Shown piece by piece: positions 1-8,810 of a DNA stretch of 64,000 nt (the first letter of the stretch is position 1; every line of letters begins with the position of its first letter). Location of the stretch: contig CAZWLJ010000004.1 of assembly GCA_964634605.1 (NCBI GenBank), forward strand, positions 74,417-138,416. Reading direction: 5' to 3'. Position numbers and translations under genes: made by a program. The DNA comes from UPXZ01 sp964634605. GTDB lineage: Bacteria > Bacteroidota > Bacteroidia > Bacteroidales > Paludibacteraceae. The notes below the pieces were generated by a model. That model searched no databases and was not told the origin of the DNA. It was given only the letters and a program-made list of their open reading frames with translations.

Positions 1-512
1 CCATCGAGAAAAGAAGCCTACTAAAATTGCAGACCCTGGACGGGTCACGGCTCGACTCGCCTTATGCCCTGAATGATATCGCAATATCGAAACAGGACAG
101 CAATTCCATGATCATAGTCAATGCCTTTACCAACGGTGAGCTCATCAACAGCTATCAGGCCGATGGACTGATTATTTCTACCCCGACAGGTTCAACAGCT
201 TATTCGATGAGTGCCGGAGGCCCCATTGTGGTTCCAAATGCACGGAGTTTTGTGATTTCACCCGTTGCATCACACAGCCTGAACGTGCGTCCGCTCATTG
301 TTCCCGATGACTGGGAAATTGATATGCAGGTGATCAGCAGAAGTAACAGCTACCTGGTTTCGATTGACGGACGCTCCAAAATTCTCGACCACAGCACAAA
401 GCTTCGGTTGAAAAAAGCCGATTACTGCACTCAGGTTCTGAAACCATTGAATCATACTTTTTTCGAAACTCTGAGGAAAAAATTATTGTGGGGAGCTGAT
501 GTGAGAAAATAA
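1..512 (+). CDS. nadK: NAD kinase, C-terminal part (5' end outside window)
   Basis: The reading frame is open from the first bases, so the gene starts upstream and about 169 C-terminal codons are seen. NAD kinase phosphorylates NAD to NADP in the cytoplasm. The stretch TPTGSTAYSMSAGGPIV is the conserved nucleotide-binding block of the family, and an earlier ALNDIAI segment and a later SIDGR fit the same fold. The GGDG catalytic motif would lie upstream of the window. The gene converges on the next one with only 8 bases between the stop codons, and no clear terminator is seen there. Confidence 0.93.
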   Translation, partial: IEKRSLLKLQTLDGSRLDSPYALNDIAISKQDSNSMIIVNAFTNGELINSYQADGLIISTPTGSTAYSMSAGGPIVVPNARSFVISPVASHSLNVRPLIVPDDWEIDMQVISRSNSYLVSIDGRSKILDHSTKLRLKKADYCTQVLKPLNHTFFETLRKKLLWGADVRK

Positions 513-520
513 ACTCTGTA

Positions 521-1192
521 TCAGAATTTTACGGGCAATATTATTTTTCGCCTCGCCGCACCTGCGGGGGTTATTACCGTGCGGTCAAAATGAGGCAATA
601 CACTTCTGAAAGTACCTTTCAATTCTGTTTTACCATCGAGGATGAAACTGCACCGGATATCATACACTCCATCTTCTGAAGCGCTTGCGTTCATCGTTCC
701 GTCGGTTACATATACTATTTTTGATTTGGTCGGATCTGATTCGATGTAATACATATACGTTCCCGACGGAATTGCTTCCCGGTTGTCTTCGAATTTTTTT
801 CCGGCAAAAAACGAGTACGGCTCTCCGGTTTGTGACATCTGGTAAGTGCCTGCAGGTAGCAATGTATCAGACGGAGCACTGAAAATGTCTTCAATAATCA
901 GATATTGCCCCGTACCATCCAGTTTGTTTTCATCATTTATTTTCAGTTTATCAGTGAATAAATGCAGACTGATTACATTATTACGGATTCCGTAATGGCT
1001 GTAATAATTCCCGTAGAAATCGGCAAAACCCCATGTAAACTCGGGTGAAACATTGTACTGATAAGGCACGGGTGCATCTGCCGGTTTGCACCCTGCTATC
1101 GAAAACAGGATCAAAATCAGTATCAGAATTTTATTTTCGCCTGCCTGAAAGACTCTTTTCTTTAACAAAGCTTTTGTAATTAAATTATTCAT
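521..1192 (-). CDS. Predicted lipoprotein, function unknown
   Basis: This 223-residue protein has a basic N-terminus, a hydrophobic run rich in Ile and Leu, and a lipobox ending SIAGC at about residue 35, so it should be lipidated and exported. The mature part is rich in Tyr, Gly and Thr and reads like a beta-sheet protein. I do not recognise a family. It is the last gene of a minus-strand run after the LolC/E-like permease (36-base gap) and could be cotranscribed with it. A nearer start inside the ORF is possible, because the hydrophobic run begins rather late. Confidence 0.7.
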   Translation of the reverse strand: MNNLITKALLKKRVFQAGENKILILILILFSIAGCKPADAPVPYQYNVSPEFTWGFADFYGNYYSHYGIRNNVISLHLFTDKLKINDENKLDGTGQYLIIEDIFSAPSDTLLPAGTYQMSQTGEPYSFFAGKKFEDNREAIPSGTYMYYIESDPTKSKIVYVTDGTMNASASEDGVYDIRCSFILDGKTELKGTFRSVLPHFDRTVITPAGAARRKIILPVKF

Positions 1193-1228
1193 AACCGACA
1201 GTTTTTTTTCATTATTTTCCGTTAATCA

Positions 1229-2464
1229 TCATTCACCTGCCTTATAACGCGCCGTGATGTATTTAACCGGATAAAGTGCGGCCAGAAATCCCATTACCAG
1301 CACACTCACAAACGTGATAAGCACATCCGACAGCAGGAGCACCACAGGATAGGCTTCTACCACATAATTATCGCCTCCGAGTTTCAGGAATCCAAAATGC
1401 TGCTGCAATAAAATCACGATCAATCCCAATAAAATTCCCACAACAGCGCCCAGAATGGAAATCATCCATCCTTCGAACAGGAAAATTCTTTTCATAAGTT
1501 TATCGTCAGCTCCCATGCTTCTCAAGACCTGAATATCATCCTTTTTTTCAAGGATAAGCATCGAGAGCGAGCCGATGATGTTAAATGTGGCTATAAGAAG
1601 TATAAAAGAGAGAATCAGGTAAGTAATCCATTTCTCCATTCTGGTAATCTTGAAGAAATCTTCCTGTTGTTCATATTTATCCTGTACTTTGAAACGGTCA
1701 CCGACAAGCGCTTTTATGTCCGCCCTGGTTTTCTGCAAATCTGCTGTTTTGTTCAGTTTAAGTTCGAGAGCAGATACAGTCGTTGAGTCGTATTCAAATA
1801 TTTCACGCGCCAGGCGGATAGAGGTAAGAACATACTGGTCGTCGTACTCGGGCTGATTGACCACAAAAATACCTGAAACGTACGCAGATGCCGGATTAAA
1901 ACTGCTTTCAGGGCGTAGCAGATTAATCTTTCCTGTTCTTTTGGGTGCAAGAATCTGTAGCGGGCTTATCATCAGGGCATTAAAGCCCAGTTTGTTGGCT
2001 ACTCCAATTCCGGCTACCGCCCTTTCAGAAACTCCGTCGAATAACTGAAACCTTCCATCGTATATAATGCTGTCGATATTGGTAACCTTTTCGAAACTAT
2101 CGCTCACCCCCATGATTCTGGCAGGCATCTGCCGGTCGTCAAAACTCAGCAAGGCAGTCTCTTCAATCACTTCTGCATAGCTGGCCACATTCGTAAGTAC
2201 TTTCACTTTACCGAATTCAGGAGTATTTGCATCAAATGTCTTTCCTTCGACAAGCGAAATTTTCATATCCGGATCAAAAGCGGAGAACATGCCCTCGATG
2301 AGAGTACCGAATCCATTGAAAACAGACAATACGCAAATCAAAGCAGCAGTTCCGATGGATACTCCGGCAGCTGATATCCCCGAAATGATATTAATAGCGT
2401 TGTGTGATTTTTTTGAGAAAAGATAGCGTTTAGCTACCCAAAATGCAAATTTCTGGCTGTCCAT
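1229..2464 (-). CDS. LolC/LolE-type ABC transporter permease (lipoprotein release)
   Basis: The 411-residue protein has the FtsX/MacB architecture. One membrane segment lies near residues 20-50, followed by a large periplasmic domain (about 55-270), then three membrane segments near 275-300, 325-355 and 375-400. The start MDSQKFAFWVAKRYLFSKKSHNAINIIS is typical of Bacteroidetes LolC/E homologues; the family extracts lipoproteins from the inner membrane with the LolD ATPase. No lolD is adjacent. The gene follows rbfA by 118 bases on the same strand, a pairing also common in related genomes. It could instead be a general MacB-like efflux permease, but the length and N-terminus favour lipoprotein release. 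Confidence 0.85.
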   Translation of the reverse strand: MDSQKFAFWVAKRYLFSKKSHNAINIISGISAAGVSIGTAALICVLSVFNGFGTLIEGMFSAFDPDMKISLVEGKTFDANTPEFGKVKVLTNVASYAEVIEETALLSFDDRQMPARIMGVSDSFEKVTNIDSIIYDGRFQLFDGVSERAVAGIGVANKLGFNALMISPLQILAPKRTGKINLLRPESSFNPASAYVSGIFVVNQPEYDDQYVLTSIRLAREIFEYDSTTVSALELKLNKTADLQKTRADIKALVGDRFKVQDKYEQQEDFFKITRMEKWITYLILSFILLIATFNIIGSLSMLILEKKDDIQVLRSMGADDKLMKRIFLFEGWMISILGAVVGILLGLIVILLQQHFGFLKLGGDNYVVEAYPVVLLLSDVLITFVSVLVMGFLAALYPVKYITARYKAGE

Positions 2465-2582
2465 TTAGTCTGATAAACTTGCCCAGAATCCCTGAAAAAG
2501 GGAAAAACCGGTTCGATTAGCTTTTATTGAAAGATATTATTTTTGTGTTCTTATTAAAATCTGCCTGAAACACTTTATTTCA

Positions 2583-2945
2583 TCAGGAAACTGGATTTTC
2601 CTTGTCTTTATTTAATAGTTTATCGATATTTTCGAGATAATCGAGGCTATCGTCTATGTGAAAAAACAGCTCAGGAATGATCCGCATCTGAAACCTTACC
2701 CGTTTGCCCAGTTCAAACCTAATGGATTTTGCATCACCATGAATTTTTTCCAGAACCTCACCGGCTTTTTCGCTCGGAAAAATACTCAGCCTGGCTCTTG
2801 CCACACTCAGATCAGGGCTTACCGTAACTGCCGTAACACTGATGAGCGTACCATGCAATTCACGGGCGTAATGAAGAAAAATGTCTCCGAGCTCTTTTTG
2901 AAGCAATCGTGCTATTTTTTGTTGTCTTGTTGTTTCCATAATCAA
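2583..2945 (-). CDS. rbfA: 30S ribosome-binding factor A
   Basis: The 120-residue protein has the RbfA layout: an N-terminal METTRQQKIARLLQKELGDIF helix, ISVTAVTVSPDLSVARARLSIFP in the core KH-like fold, then a C-terminal RMIPELFFHIDDSLD segment. RbfA binds the 30S subunit and helps late 16S rRNA maturation. The gene lies upstream of the LolC/E-like permease on the same strand. The frame offers MIMETT; the internal ATG at METT (2 codons later) is equally possible. Confidence 0.93.
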   Translation of the reverse strand: MIMETTRQQKIARLLQKELGDIFLHYARELHGTLISVTAVTVSPDLSVARARLSIFPSEKAGEVLEKIHGDAKSIRFELGKRVRFQMRIIPELFFHIDDSLDYLENIDKLLNKDKENPVS

Positions 2946-3052
2946 AAATTCACACCCCGAAAAAAGGGTAATCGTTTGTTAATCAAAAATCTTTAATTTA
3001 TATTATCTTGTCCGGGTTATTCTAAAAAAATTTCAGGCAGGCCGGGTGGCTG

Positions 3053-4600
3053 TCACACCTTCCATTCAAACCCGTCTTTCGTATCTTTTATCTCGAATCC
3101 GTATGATGTAAGTTCATTGCGGATTCTGTCGGATGTTGCCCAGTCTTTGTTTTTTTTGGCTTCCAGGCGGATATTCAGCAGTAAATCAACCGCTTTTTTG
3201 TAAGCTTCCACACCTTCCGATGCTGTTTCAGATGTTTGAATTCCCAAAATATCTTCGGCAAAAAGCTTGAAAACGGATTTTAATTCGTGCAGGTCTGATT
3301 GTGAAATCGTTTCTTTGCCATCGTACACAAGGTTAATAATCCGCAGACTTTCAAACAGATGCGAGATGAGAACGGGAGTGTTCAGGTCGTCTTTCATGGC
3401 ATCTTCACATTTCAGGCGTAAATCGCCTATTTCAATGCTTGATTTTTCACCCGGTGTGAGCTTCAGAAGTCTGGCGTAGCCTTCCAGCAAACGTTCCAGT
3501 CCTTTTTCGGAAGCTTCAAGGGCTTCGCTGCTGAAGTCTACTGTACCCCGGTAGTGTGCCTGCAGGATGAAAAACCGAATGGTCATCGGACTGAACGGCT
3601 TAGAAAGTAACGGATGATTTCCGGTAAAAAACTGTTCGAGCGTGATGAAATTGCCCAGCGATTTTCCCATTTTTTGCCCGCCGATGGTTATCATGTTGTT
3701 GTGCATCCAGTAGCGCACGCTGTTTTTTCCGAGTCCTGCCTGATTTTGAGCTATTTCGCACTCGTGATGCGGAAACATCAGATCCATTCCTCCTCCGTGA
3801 ATATCAAATTCTTCGCCCAGATACCTGGTAGCCATAGCTGAACATTCCATATGCCAGCCCGGAAAACCTGTGCTCCAGGGTGCTTTCCATCGCATAATGT
3901 GTTCGGGCGATGCTTTTTTCCAGAGAGCAAAATCTACTGAACGCCGTTTTTCGCTCTGGCCGTCGAGCACACGTGTATTTTCCTGAATCTCGTCGATATT
4001 CCTCCCTGAAAGTATGCCGTAAGCCCCCCTGCCCTGTTCGGAAGTGAAATCATTGTTGTATTTTTCAACATCAAAATAAACCGAGCCATCGCTCTCGTAA
4101 GCATAACCTGCACGGAGAATCTTCTCCACGAATTCTATCTGTTCGGGGATATGCCCTGATGCTTTCGGCTCAATGCTCGGCGGAAGCACATTGAGCAAAT
4201 CCATTGCCCTGTGGTAGCGGAGTGTGTAATGCTGTACGATTTCCATCGGCTCCAGTTCTTCCAGACGGGCTTTTTTCCCGATTTTATCTTCACCTTCGTC
4301 GGCATCGTTTTCAAGATGGCCTACATCGGTGATGTTGCGCACGTAGCGCACTTTGTAGCCCAAATGCTGTAAGTATCGAAACAAGATATCAAATGTGATT
4401 GCCGGACGCGCATGACCCAAATGCGGATCGCCGTAAACGGTCGGACCGCACACGTACATGCCCACATTGGGTGAGTGAAGCGGAATAAATAGTTCTTTTT
4501 TGCGTGTAAGTGTATTGTAAACAAAGAAATCAGCCCCCCGTCCACCTGAAGGGTCAGTAAGTATGGGGCTGACAGTATTTTCTGTATTATTTTTTTCCAT
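3053..4600 (-). CDS. cysS: Cysteinyl-tRNA synthetase
   Basis: Class I synthetase charging tRNA-Cys. The signature HLGH lies at residues 60-63 and KMGKS at 310-314. Predicted zinc ligands are C51, C253, H278 and E282, aligned by motif with the E. coli enzyme. Length is 515 residues. About 24 residues precede the first conserved strand (FFVYNTLTRKKE); this leader, containing SPILTDPSGGRGA, is encoded by a GC-rich palindrome (4531-4571), so it looks like a repeat captured by the coding sequence. No other in-frame ATG lies before the conserved region, so the extended start is kept. The only tRNA in the window, tRNA-Cys, is about 13 kb away. Confidence 0.97.
   Translation of the reverse strand: MEKNNTENTVSPILTDPSGGRGADFFVYNTLTRKKELFIPLHSPNVGMYVCGPTVYGDPHLGHARPAITFDILFRYLQHLGYKVRYVRNITDVGHLENDADEGEDKIGKKARLEELEPMEIVQHYTLRYHRAMDLLNVLPPSIEPKASGHIPEQIEFVEKILRAGYAYESDGSVYFDVEKYNNDFTSEQGRGAYGILSGRNIDEIQENTRVLDGQSEKRRSVDFALWKKASPEHIMRWKAPWSTGFPGWHMECSAMATRYLGEEFDIHGGGMDLMFPHHECEIAQNQAGLGKNSVRYWMHNNMITIGGQKMGKSLGNFITLEQFFTGNHPLLSKPFSPMTIRFFILQAHYRGTVDFSSEALEASEKGLERLLEGYARLLKLTPGEKSSIEIGDLRLKCEDAMKDDLNTPVLISHLFESLRIINLVYDGKETISQSDLHELKSVFKLFAEDILGIQTSETASEGVEAYKKAVDLLLNIRLEAKKNKDWATSDRIRNELTSYGFEIKDTKDGFEWKV
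4531..4571. repeat. GC-rich palindrome inside the 5' end of cysS
   Basis: CAGCCCC at 4531-4537 is the inverted complement of GGGGCTG at 4565-4571, and the segment between them includes CCTGAAGGG. It resembles the dispersed repeat copies at 4638, 12021, 13386, 13461 and 14917. It encodes residues around 10-22 of CysS that have no counterpart in the usual synthetase core. Confidence 0.5.
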
Positions 4601-4637
4601 TATTCTGTAGTTTTTCTTTCTGCTCTGTTAAAAAATT

Positions 4638-4660
4638 CTCCCTTCAGGGATTCAGGGGCT
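4638..4660. repeat. Short palindromic repeat between the TerB/J-domain gene and cysS
   Basis: CTCCCTTCAGGGATTCAGGGG at 4638-4658 is a divergent copy of the family whose consensus is about TTCCCCyTCAGGGAGTTAGGGGG. It lies between the cysS start and the end of the next minus-strand gene, and like the palindrome in cysS it runs into GGGGCTGA. Confidence 0.5.
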
Positions 4661-4665
4661 GATTT

Positions 4666-5424
4666 CTATTTAAATCCCCTCATTTTTTTCAGTTCCTCGT
4701 ATGCCTCGTTGATGGCACGAAATTTCTCAGTGGCTTTTTTCTTAATCTCTTCTCCGAGATTAGCTACTGTGTCCGGATGATATTTTTTTGCCATTGCCCG
4801 GTAGGCTTTTTTAATTTCATCATCGGTGGCATCCGGTTTTAGTTCCAGCGCAGCGTATGCCCAGTTAACATCCTTTACCCGGTTGTATGGTGCTTTCAGC
4901 GCATCGAAATCGAGATTACTAACGCCTAAGTTCCACGAAATGCGCTGAATGACATTCAGTTCATACTGATTTTCGGCGCCATCGGCATAAGCTATTTCGA
5001 AGAGAAGGTGTATCAGTTCGAGTTTCGAGGCGTAGTTCATAGCGTAATTTATCTGTCTTGCCACTTCCTCATCATTGATATTCTGTTTCAACAGGTTTTT
5101 CAGTATTTGCAATGCTTCCAGGGCACCTTCCTCGCCAAAATTAGCCAGCAGAAAACGCTTTGCCACGTCCAGTTCCTGTTTCTTGGGACTTCCGTCGGCT
5201 TTCATCACGCAGGCAATAAGCACCAGCAGACTCATTTTGAAATCTCCCTCGGCAGTTCTATTGTACCTGTTCGTTCCCCGTGGCTGCTGTTCATACTGCT
5301 CCATATTGACCAGCCCGGCTGACCCATCAATGAGCGAACCGATTGCAAAACCAATCAAGCCACCAATCGGACCTCCCAGCACAAAGCCCAGTCCGCCTGT
5401 AATCCATTTGGTAAAACCAGCCAT
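4666..5424 (-). CDS. TerB-like and J-domain protein (DjlA-like co-chaperone)
   Basis: The predicted 252-residue product starts with a glycine-rich hydrophobic stretch (KWITGGLGFVLGGPIGGLIG), as in DjlA-type proteins. A TerB-like helical domain follows (about residues 55-165) and a C-terminal J-domain with the HPD motif (KKYHPD) that would stimulate a DnaK ATPase. The frame is open upstream to 5496, but the ATG at 5424 is chosen: it begins MAGFTKW at the conserved hydrophobic segment and leaves room for a leader after the TATCTTTG promoter element at 5508-5515. The gene is probably monocistronic. Confidence 0.85.
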   Translation of the reverse strand: MAGFTKWITGGLGFVLGGPIGGLIGFAIGSLIDGSAGLVNMEQYEQQPRGTNRYNRTAEGDFKMSLLVLIACVMKADGSPKKQELDVAKRFLLANFGEEGALEALQILKNLLKQNINDEEVARQINYAMNYASKLELIHLLFEIAYADGAENQYELNVIQRISWNLGVSNLDFDALKAPYNRVKDVNWAYAALELKPDATDDEIKKAYRAMAKKYHPDTVANLGEEIKKKATEKFRAINEAYEELKKMRGFK

Positions 5425-5507
5425 TTTTAATATTCTGCTTTCTATAGTAGTAAATCGCTTACTGTAGCAGCGACTAATACCCGATTTTATGAACAAAAAT
5501 CACTCTA

Positions 5508-5515
5508 CAAAGATA
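5508..5515 (-). promoter_or_regulatory. Bacteroidetes -7 element for the TerB/J-domain gene
   Basis: Minus-strand TATCTTTG matches TAnnTTTG, with a TTTTG run about 23 bases upstream at 5539-5542. Predicted transcription start is near 5501, about 75 bases before the chosen ATG. Confidence 0.55.
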
Positions 5516-6004
5516 ATAAAGAAATTTTCTTTATCCTTCAAAACTTTTAAAATAGATAAAAAATCAAATTGTCCGGGATAGAAAAGCGATTAGTCAACCA
5601 ATTCATCCTGACACAAAAAACAGATTTAAGGTTATTTAACACAATGTGATTGCAGCGTTTTGGGTATGTAAATCATCATATAATAAAAACAATGCTTATT
5701 TTTCATAAAAAGCCTCAAAGATGCTGACAACATTTTTTTTACTGTTAATTCTCTTTATGAGAAGCCCCGCAAAAGCTCGTACAAACATTCAGCGCACTAA
5801 AAGTCCGACAGGCTTACCGGAAATTGTTTTCCTTTTGTTTCAGAAATTATCCGACAAGCAAAACAAAATAATATCTTTGTATAAAACAATCATCAGCCCA
5901 AAATAACAGATTTATGAAACGGGCATGTTTACAGACTATCACCAAAGTCGATGAAAATCTGTTGTGCGAGTTCCATATAACCATTAAAAACCAATTATTT
6001 ACGC
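5516..6004. other. Intergenic region between divergent genes
   Basis: AT-rich, with two divergent promoter elements (5508-5515 minus, 5872-5879 plus). The short open frames inside (for example 5721-5906) show no recognisable protein character, and I see no RNA motif. Confidence 0.5.
5872..5879 (+). promoter_or_regulatory. Bacteroidetes -7 element for the 6005 gene
   Basis: TATCTTTG lies on the plus strand, with a predicted start near 5886. This leaves a leader of about 120 nt before the ATG at 6005. Confidence 0.5.
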
Positions 6005-6772
6005 ATGAAAAAAATTGCTTTTGTTTTAGTTTCACTTTTGTTATTTACAAACTCATATGCTCAGAAAAATCATCATTTCCTGCTTGGGATTGATTTTGGA
6101 GGTGGTCCGGTTACAGGTGAAACAAGTGACAACTGGTCGATTCGGCAGGATTTAAGTCCCTACTCCGAATATAATTCTTTTTTATCCGGTGTCAGAAATG
6201 AGTCGTCTTTGTTGTATTTCAGCATAAAACCGGAGCTCATTCTCAACCAAAGTCGATTCAGCGTGTCATCAGGCCTGCGTTTCACAGTTTTAGACAGTTA
6301 CCTGAAAGGTGGCATCAACGGCGAATATTTCTTTTTGCGCTATAAATCAGATGCTTCAGGCACTGAATATGCGCGTACAAAGGAACTTTCGGAAACGGTG
6401 AGCTACCTGAGCATTCCGATGGAACTGAAATATGTTGCGATTCAGATCAGTAATGTGGGTTTCTATGCAAAAGTCGGCACGGAAGCCGGTCTGAAACTTA
6501 ATTCTAAAAAAGAAATCGAATTCACTACCGAAGCTATGAACGAATACAAGGATGAAATCCTTGACAAAAACACCACTAAGATAAACAGCATTTATTCTAC
6601 TCTATACGGGGCTCTGGGAGTGAGATGGGAATCGCTGAAAGGAACACAGATAAACCTCGAATGGCTGCTTCCTTCGAAACTTCTGACTCAAAACAACCTG
6701 ACTCAGATCAAGCCCGAAATGTATACGGGTTTTCAGGTTTCCGTGATGTTTCCACTGCAAAAAACAAAATAA
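6005..6772 (+). CDS. Outer membrane beta-barrel protein, porin-like, secreted
   Basis: The 255-residue protein has a clear signal peptide (MKKIAFVLVSLLLFTNSYAQ) with cleavage expected after SYA. The mature part shows alternating hydrophobic strands with Tyr/Ser-rich turns (GIDFGGGP, SVSSGLRFTVLDSYLKGG, LGVRWESLKGTQINLEW) and ends QVSVMFPLQK, typical of small Bacteroidetes outer-membrane barrels of the PorT/OMP_b-brl type. It is followed 12 bases later by a lipoprotein gene, forming a likely two-gene unit. The exact role is unknown. Confidence 0.65.
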   Translation: MKKIAFVLVSLLLFTNSYAQKNHHFLLGIDFGGGPVTGETSDNWSIRQDLSPYSEYNSFLSGVRNESSLLYFSIKPELILNQSRFSVSSGLRFTVLDSYLKGGINGEYFFLRYKSDASGTEYARTKELSETVSYLSIPMELKYVAIQISNVGFYAKVGTEAGLKLNSKKEIEFTTEAMNEYKDEILDKNTTKINSIYSTLYGALGVRWESLKGTQINLEWLLPSKLLTQNNLTQIKPEMYTGFQVSVMFPLQKTK

Positions 6773-6784
6773 AATCAGAAATTT

Positions 6785-7399
6785 ATGAAAAAAATAATCA
6801 ATCTCCCGGTTCTGATTACCCTGATGATTCTTTTTGCCGGATGCTCCGCAGAAGACTATCACCTGAATAAGTCCGTTTTCATTGAAGATGTCACCAATCC
6901 CGGCCTTCCGGAATACTCAGAATGGGGCTACAACACCTTTGGATCATACATTGACCGTGTACCTTTCGTATCGGACATGGTAAACCTGCCTTCAAAAATT
7001 ATCGTAAACCGCGACACATTCAATCTGATCCTGAATGGTAAAATCAACGGTTCGGAACCGGCATCGCTTAAATTCCGGATTATCGGCTACGCTCCTTCAG
7101 AATATCCGGAGCTGATATCACTAAACGGGAAAGCATATGATCTTAAACACGAAAACTGCCTGGTGGAATTTACAGAATCGGGAAATGCTACTAAACTCAG
7201 TATCATAGGCGGCGAATTAAAGTTTGTACGTGCCCAGAAACTCTACGTTGATAAGGAACTCACCAAAACTATACTCTCAGGCACATTTCAGATTCAGACA
7301 TTCAGGATGAATGAGCCAATCACGATATCGGGCGGCCGTTTTGATTTAGGATTCGGATTCGATAATTTCTTTAATTTTCAGAACGGTATTTACCACTGA
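6785..7399 (+). CDS. Predicted lipoprotein, function unknown
   Basis: This 204-residue protein has a signal sequence with lipobox LFAGC around residues 16-20 (MKKIINLPVLITLMILFAGC). The mature region looks beta-rich, with no motif I recognise. It lies 12 bases after the barrel protein and is followed by a terminator hairpin, so both are probably one transcript and may act together at the cell envelope. Confidence 0.65.
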   Translation: MKKIINLPVLITLMILFAGCSAEDYHLNKSVFIEDVTNPGLPEYSEWGYNTFGSYIDRVPFVSDMVNLPSKIIVNRDTFNLILNGKINGSEPASLKFRIIGYAPSEYPELISLNGKAYDLKHENCLVEFTESGNATKLSIIGGELKFVRAQKLYVDKELTKTILSGTFQIQTFRMNEPITISGGRFDLGFGFDNFFNFQNGIYH

Positions 7400-7416
7400 G
7401 TTTTTCAAAAAAAAGC

Positions 7417-7453
7417 ATCCTGCAGAATTAAAAACCGAGCAGGATATTTTTTT
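7417..7453 (+). terminator. Rho-independent terminator after the lipoprotein gene
   Basis: ATCCTGC (7417-7423) pairs with GCAGGAT (7439-7445) and is followed by a run of Ts. Confidence 0.7.
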
Positions 7454-7514
7454 GCAAACCTGTTTTTTTAAAAGGTGCAGCTTCGTACGATGAAATTATT
7501 CCATTTATTCTTAA

Positions 7515-7522
7515 TATATTTG
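7515..7522 (+). promoter_or_regulatory. Possible -7 element for the DUF4230 gene
   Basis: TATATTTG matches TAnnTTTG, about 115 bases before the ATG at 7638. No strong -33 element is seen. Confidence 0.35.
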
Positions 7523-7637
7523 TAACTAATTATTTACACTTTCATGCTGATTACCCGGGTAAGCGACTTATTTTAAAAAAATAGCGGAAAAACTTTGGTT
7601 TGGATTTTGTAAAAAAAACACCGTTAACCTCAAACAA

Positions 7638-8357
7638 ATGAAAAGTTTCAAAACATTCGGATATATAGCCATCATTGCACTTGCTTTGTTTCTTGTCGCT
7701 TACCTGTATTCTGTTTTTCTGAAGCCAGCAAATTACGGTGCCGGGAATACCATGGGAATGATGGTTTTAGGACTGATTCTGGGCGGATTAATCGTATTTC
7801 TGATTGTAAAGCTGCTGTCGAAAAAGCAAACTGAAATTTCCGCTGAAAGTTCGCATACCGTGGTTGAAAGCATGCGAAAAGTATTCAAAATTGTGTGTGC
7901 CGAAGGGCAGTTTCAGGAGATCTACAATTACGAACAAACAAAAAAACTGCTGAAATTCATTCCTTCCACCAAAAAAGCGCTGGTGATAGTGAAAGCCAAA
8001 GTGCTGATTGGATATGATTTTGAGAAATGCCGGTGGGAAATCGACGATGAAAACAAGCGACTGAGAATCGTAAGTTTTCCCGAGCCGGAAATTCTTTCGC
8101 TCGAGCCCGATTTCAAATACTACTATTTCGAAGAAGACCTTTTCAATTTCATCAACCGCGACGATCTGGATAAAATTCAAATACAGGGTAAAAAACAAGT
8201 GGAGCAGGCTGCCTTACAAAGCGGACTGAAGAAAATTGCCGCCGAACAAATGCGCACCGTACTTACCGAAATGGTAACAGCCAACCGTTGGTCGATAGCC
8301 AATCCGGAGATGCTCACCCTTCCGCTCCAGGCTGCCACTTCCGCAGATAAAGAATAA
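7638..8357 (+). CDS. DUF4230 family membrane-anchored protein
   Basis: The 239-residue protein has two N-terminal membrane segments (about residues 8-30 and 40-62), then a soluble domain starting SSHTVVESMRKVFKIVCAEGQFQEIYNYEQ. That pattern, with VIVKAKVLIGYDFEKCRWEID and a central YYYFEEDLFNFINRDD, matches DUF4230 proteins, whose function is unknown. It stands alone between a terminator and the B12 riboswitch promoter. Family membership is judged by eye. Confidence 0.7.
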   Translation: MKSFKTFGYIAIIALALFLVAYLYSVFLKPANYGAGNTMGMMVLGLILGGLIVFLIVKLLSKKQTEISAESSHTVVESMRKVFKIVCAEGQFQEIYNYEQTKKLLKFIPSTKKALVIVKAKVLIGYDFEKCRWEIDDENKRLRIVSFPEPEILSLEPDFKYYYFEEDLFNFINRDDLDKIQIQGKKQVEQAALQSGLKKIAAEQMRTVLTEMVTANRWSIANPEMLTLPLQAATSADKE

Positions 8358-8412
8358 ACTGTTAAATTCATTTTTTTCTCATTTTTTATTTTTCACCGAA
8401 AGAAATTATCTC

Positions 8413-8420
8413 TATCTTTG
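8413..8420 (+). promoter_or_regulatory. Bacteroidetes -7 element driving the B12 riboswitch transcript
   Basis: TATCTTTG lies about 13 bases before the first conserved riboswitch helix. The predicted transcript start near 8426 places the whole aptamer in the leader. Confidence 0.65.
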
Positions 8421-8432
8421 CATCGAAAATTT

Positions 8433-8680
8433 TGGTGTCAGGCATTCCATCTGTTTCCGGAATGCAGGATGAAAAGGGAATCAGGTGAAAATCCTGAACA
8501 GACCCGCTGCTGTAAGCTCCACCAAAACGTACTGAACAAACACCTTAAGCCACTGATAATTGGTTGGTAGTAAAAGAGTATAAAGTTCATAGTCTGCAAA
8601 CTATAAACTTTCAACTAAAAAACTATAAACAAAAAATCGGGAAGGCGTTCAGAAACGGGAGTAAGTCAGAAGACCTGCCA
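8433..8680 (+). ncRNA. Cobalamin riboswitch
   Basis: The conserved blocks of the cobalamin aptamer appear in order: GGTGTCAGGC at the 5' arm, GTGAAAATCCTGAACAGACC and CGCTGCTGTAA (8485-8515), the GCCACTG box (8549-8555), GGGAAGGC (8639-8646) and GTCAGAAGACCTGCC (8665-8679). It lies directly upstream of a TonB receptor gene of BtuB type, so adenosyl- or methylcobalamin should repress that operon. The segment between GCCACTG and GGGAAGGC is 83 nt, AT-rich, and contains a hairpin of AAAGTTCATAGT with ACTATAAACTTT plus a second copy of AACTATAAAC. This is an expanded peripheral arm. Confidence 0.93.
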
Positions 8681-8810
8681 AAAAAAATCTGTTAATAGCT
8701 TTCGGGGAATGGAGCATTAAATCGAAACGTACAATCATCTATCTCTTTTTTTTTACCGGCAGATTTGTGCTTTCTATTTGATTCCTTTTCCTGAAATTCA
8801 TTCGGGAATA

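Noticed and set aside
5721..5906. 61-codon plus-strand frame in the intergenic region before 6005
   Set aside because: Low-complexity hydrophobic start, then basic sequence, no RBS or conserved motif, and it covers the promoter of the next gene.
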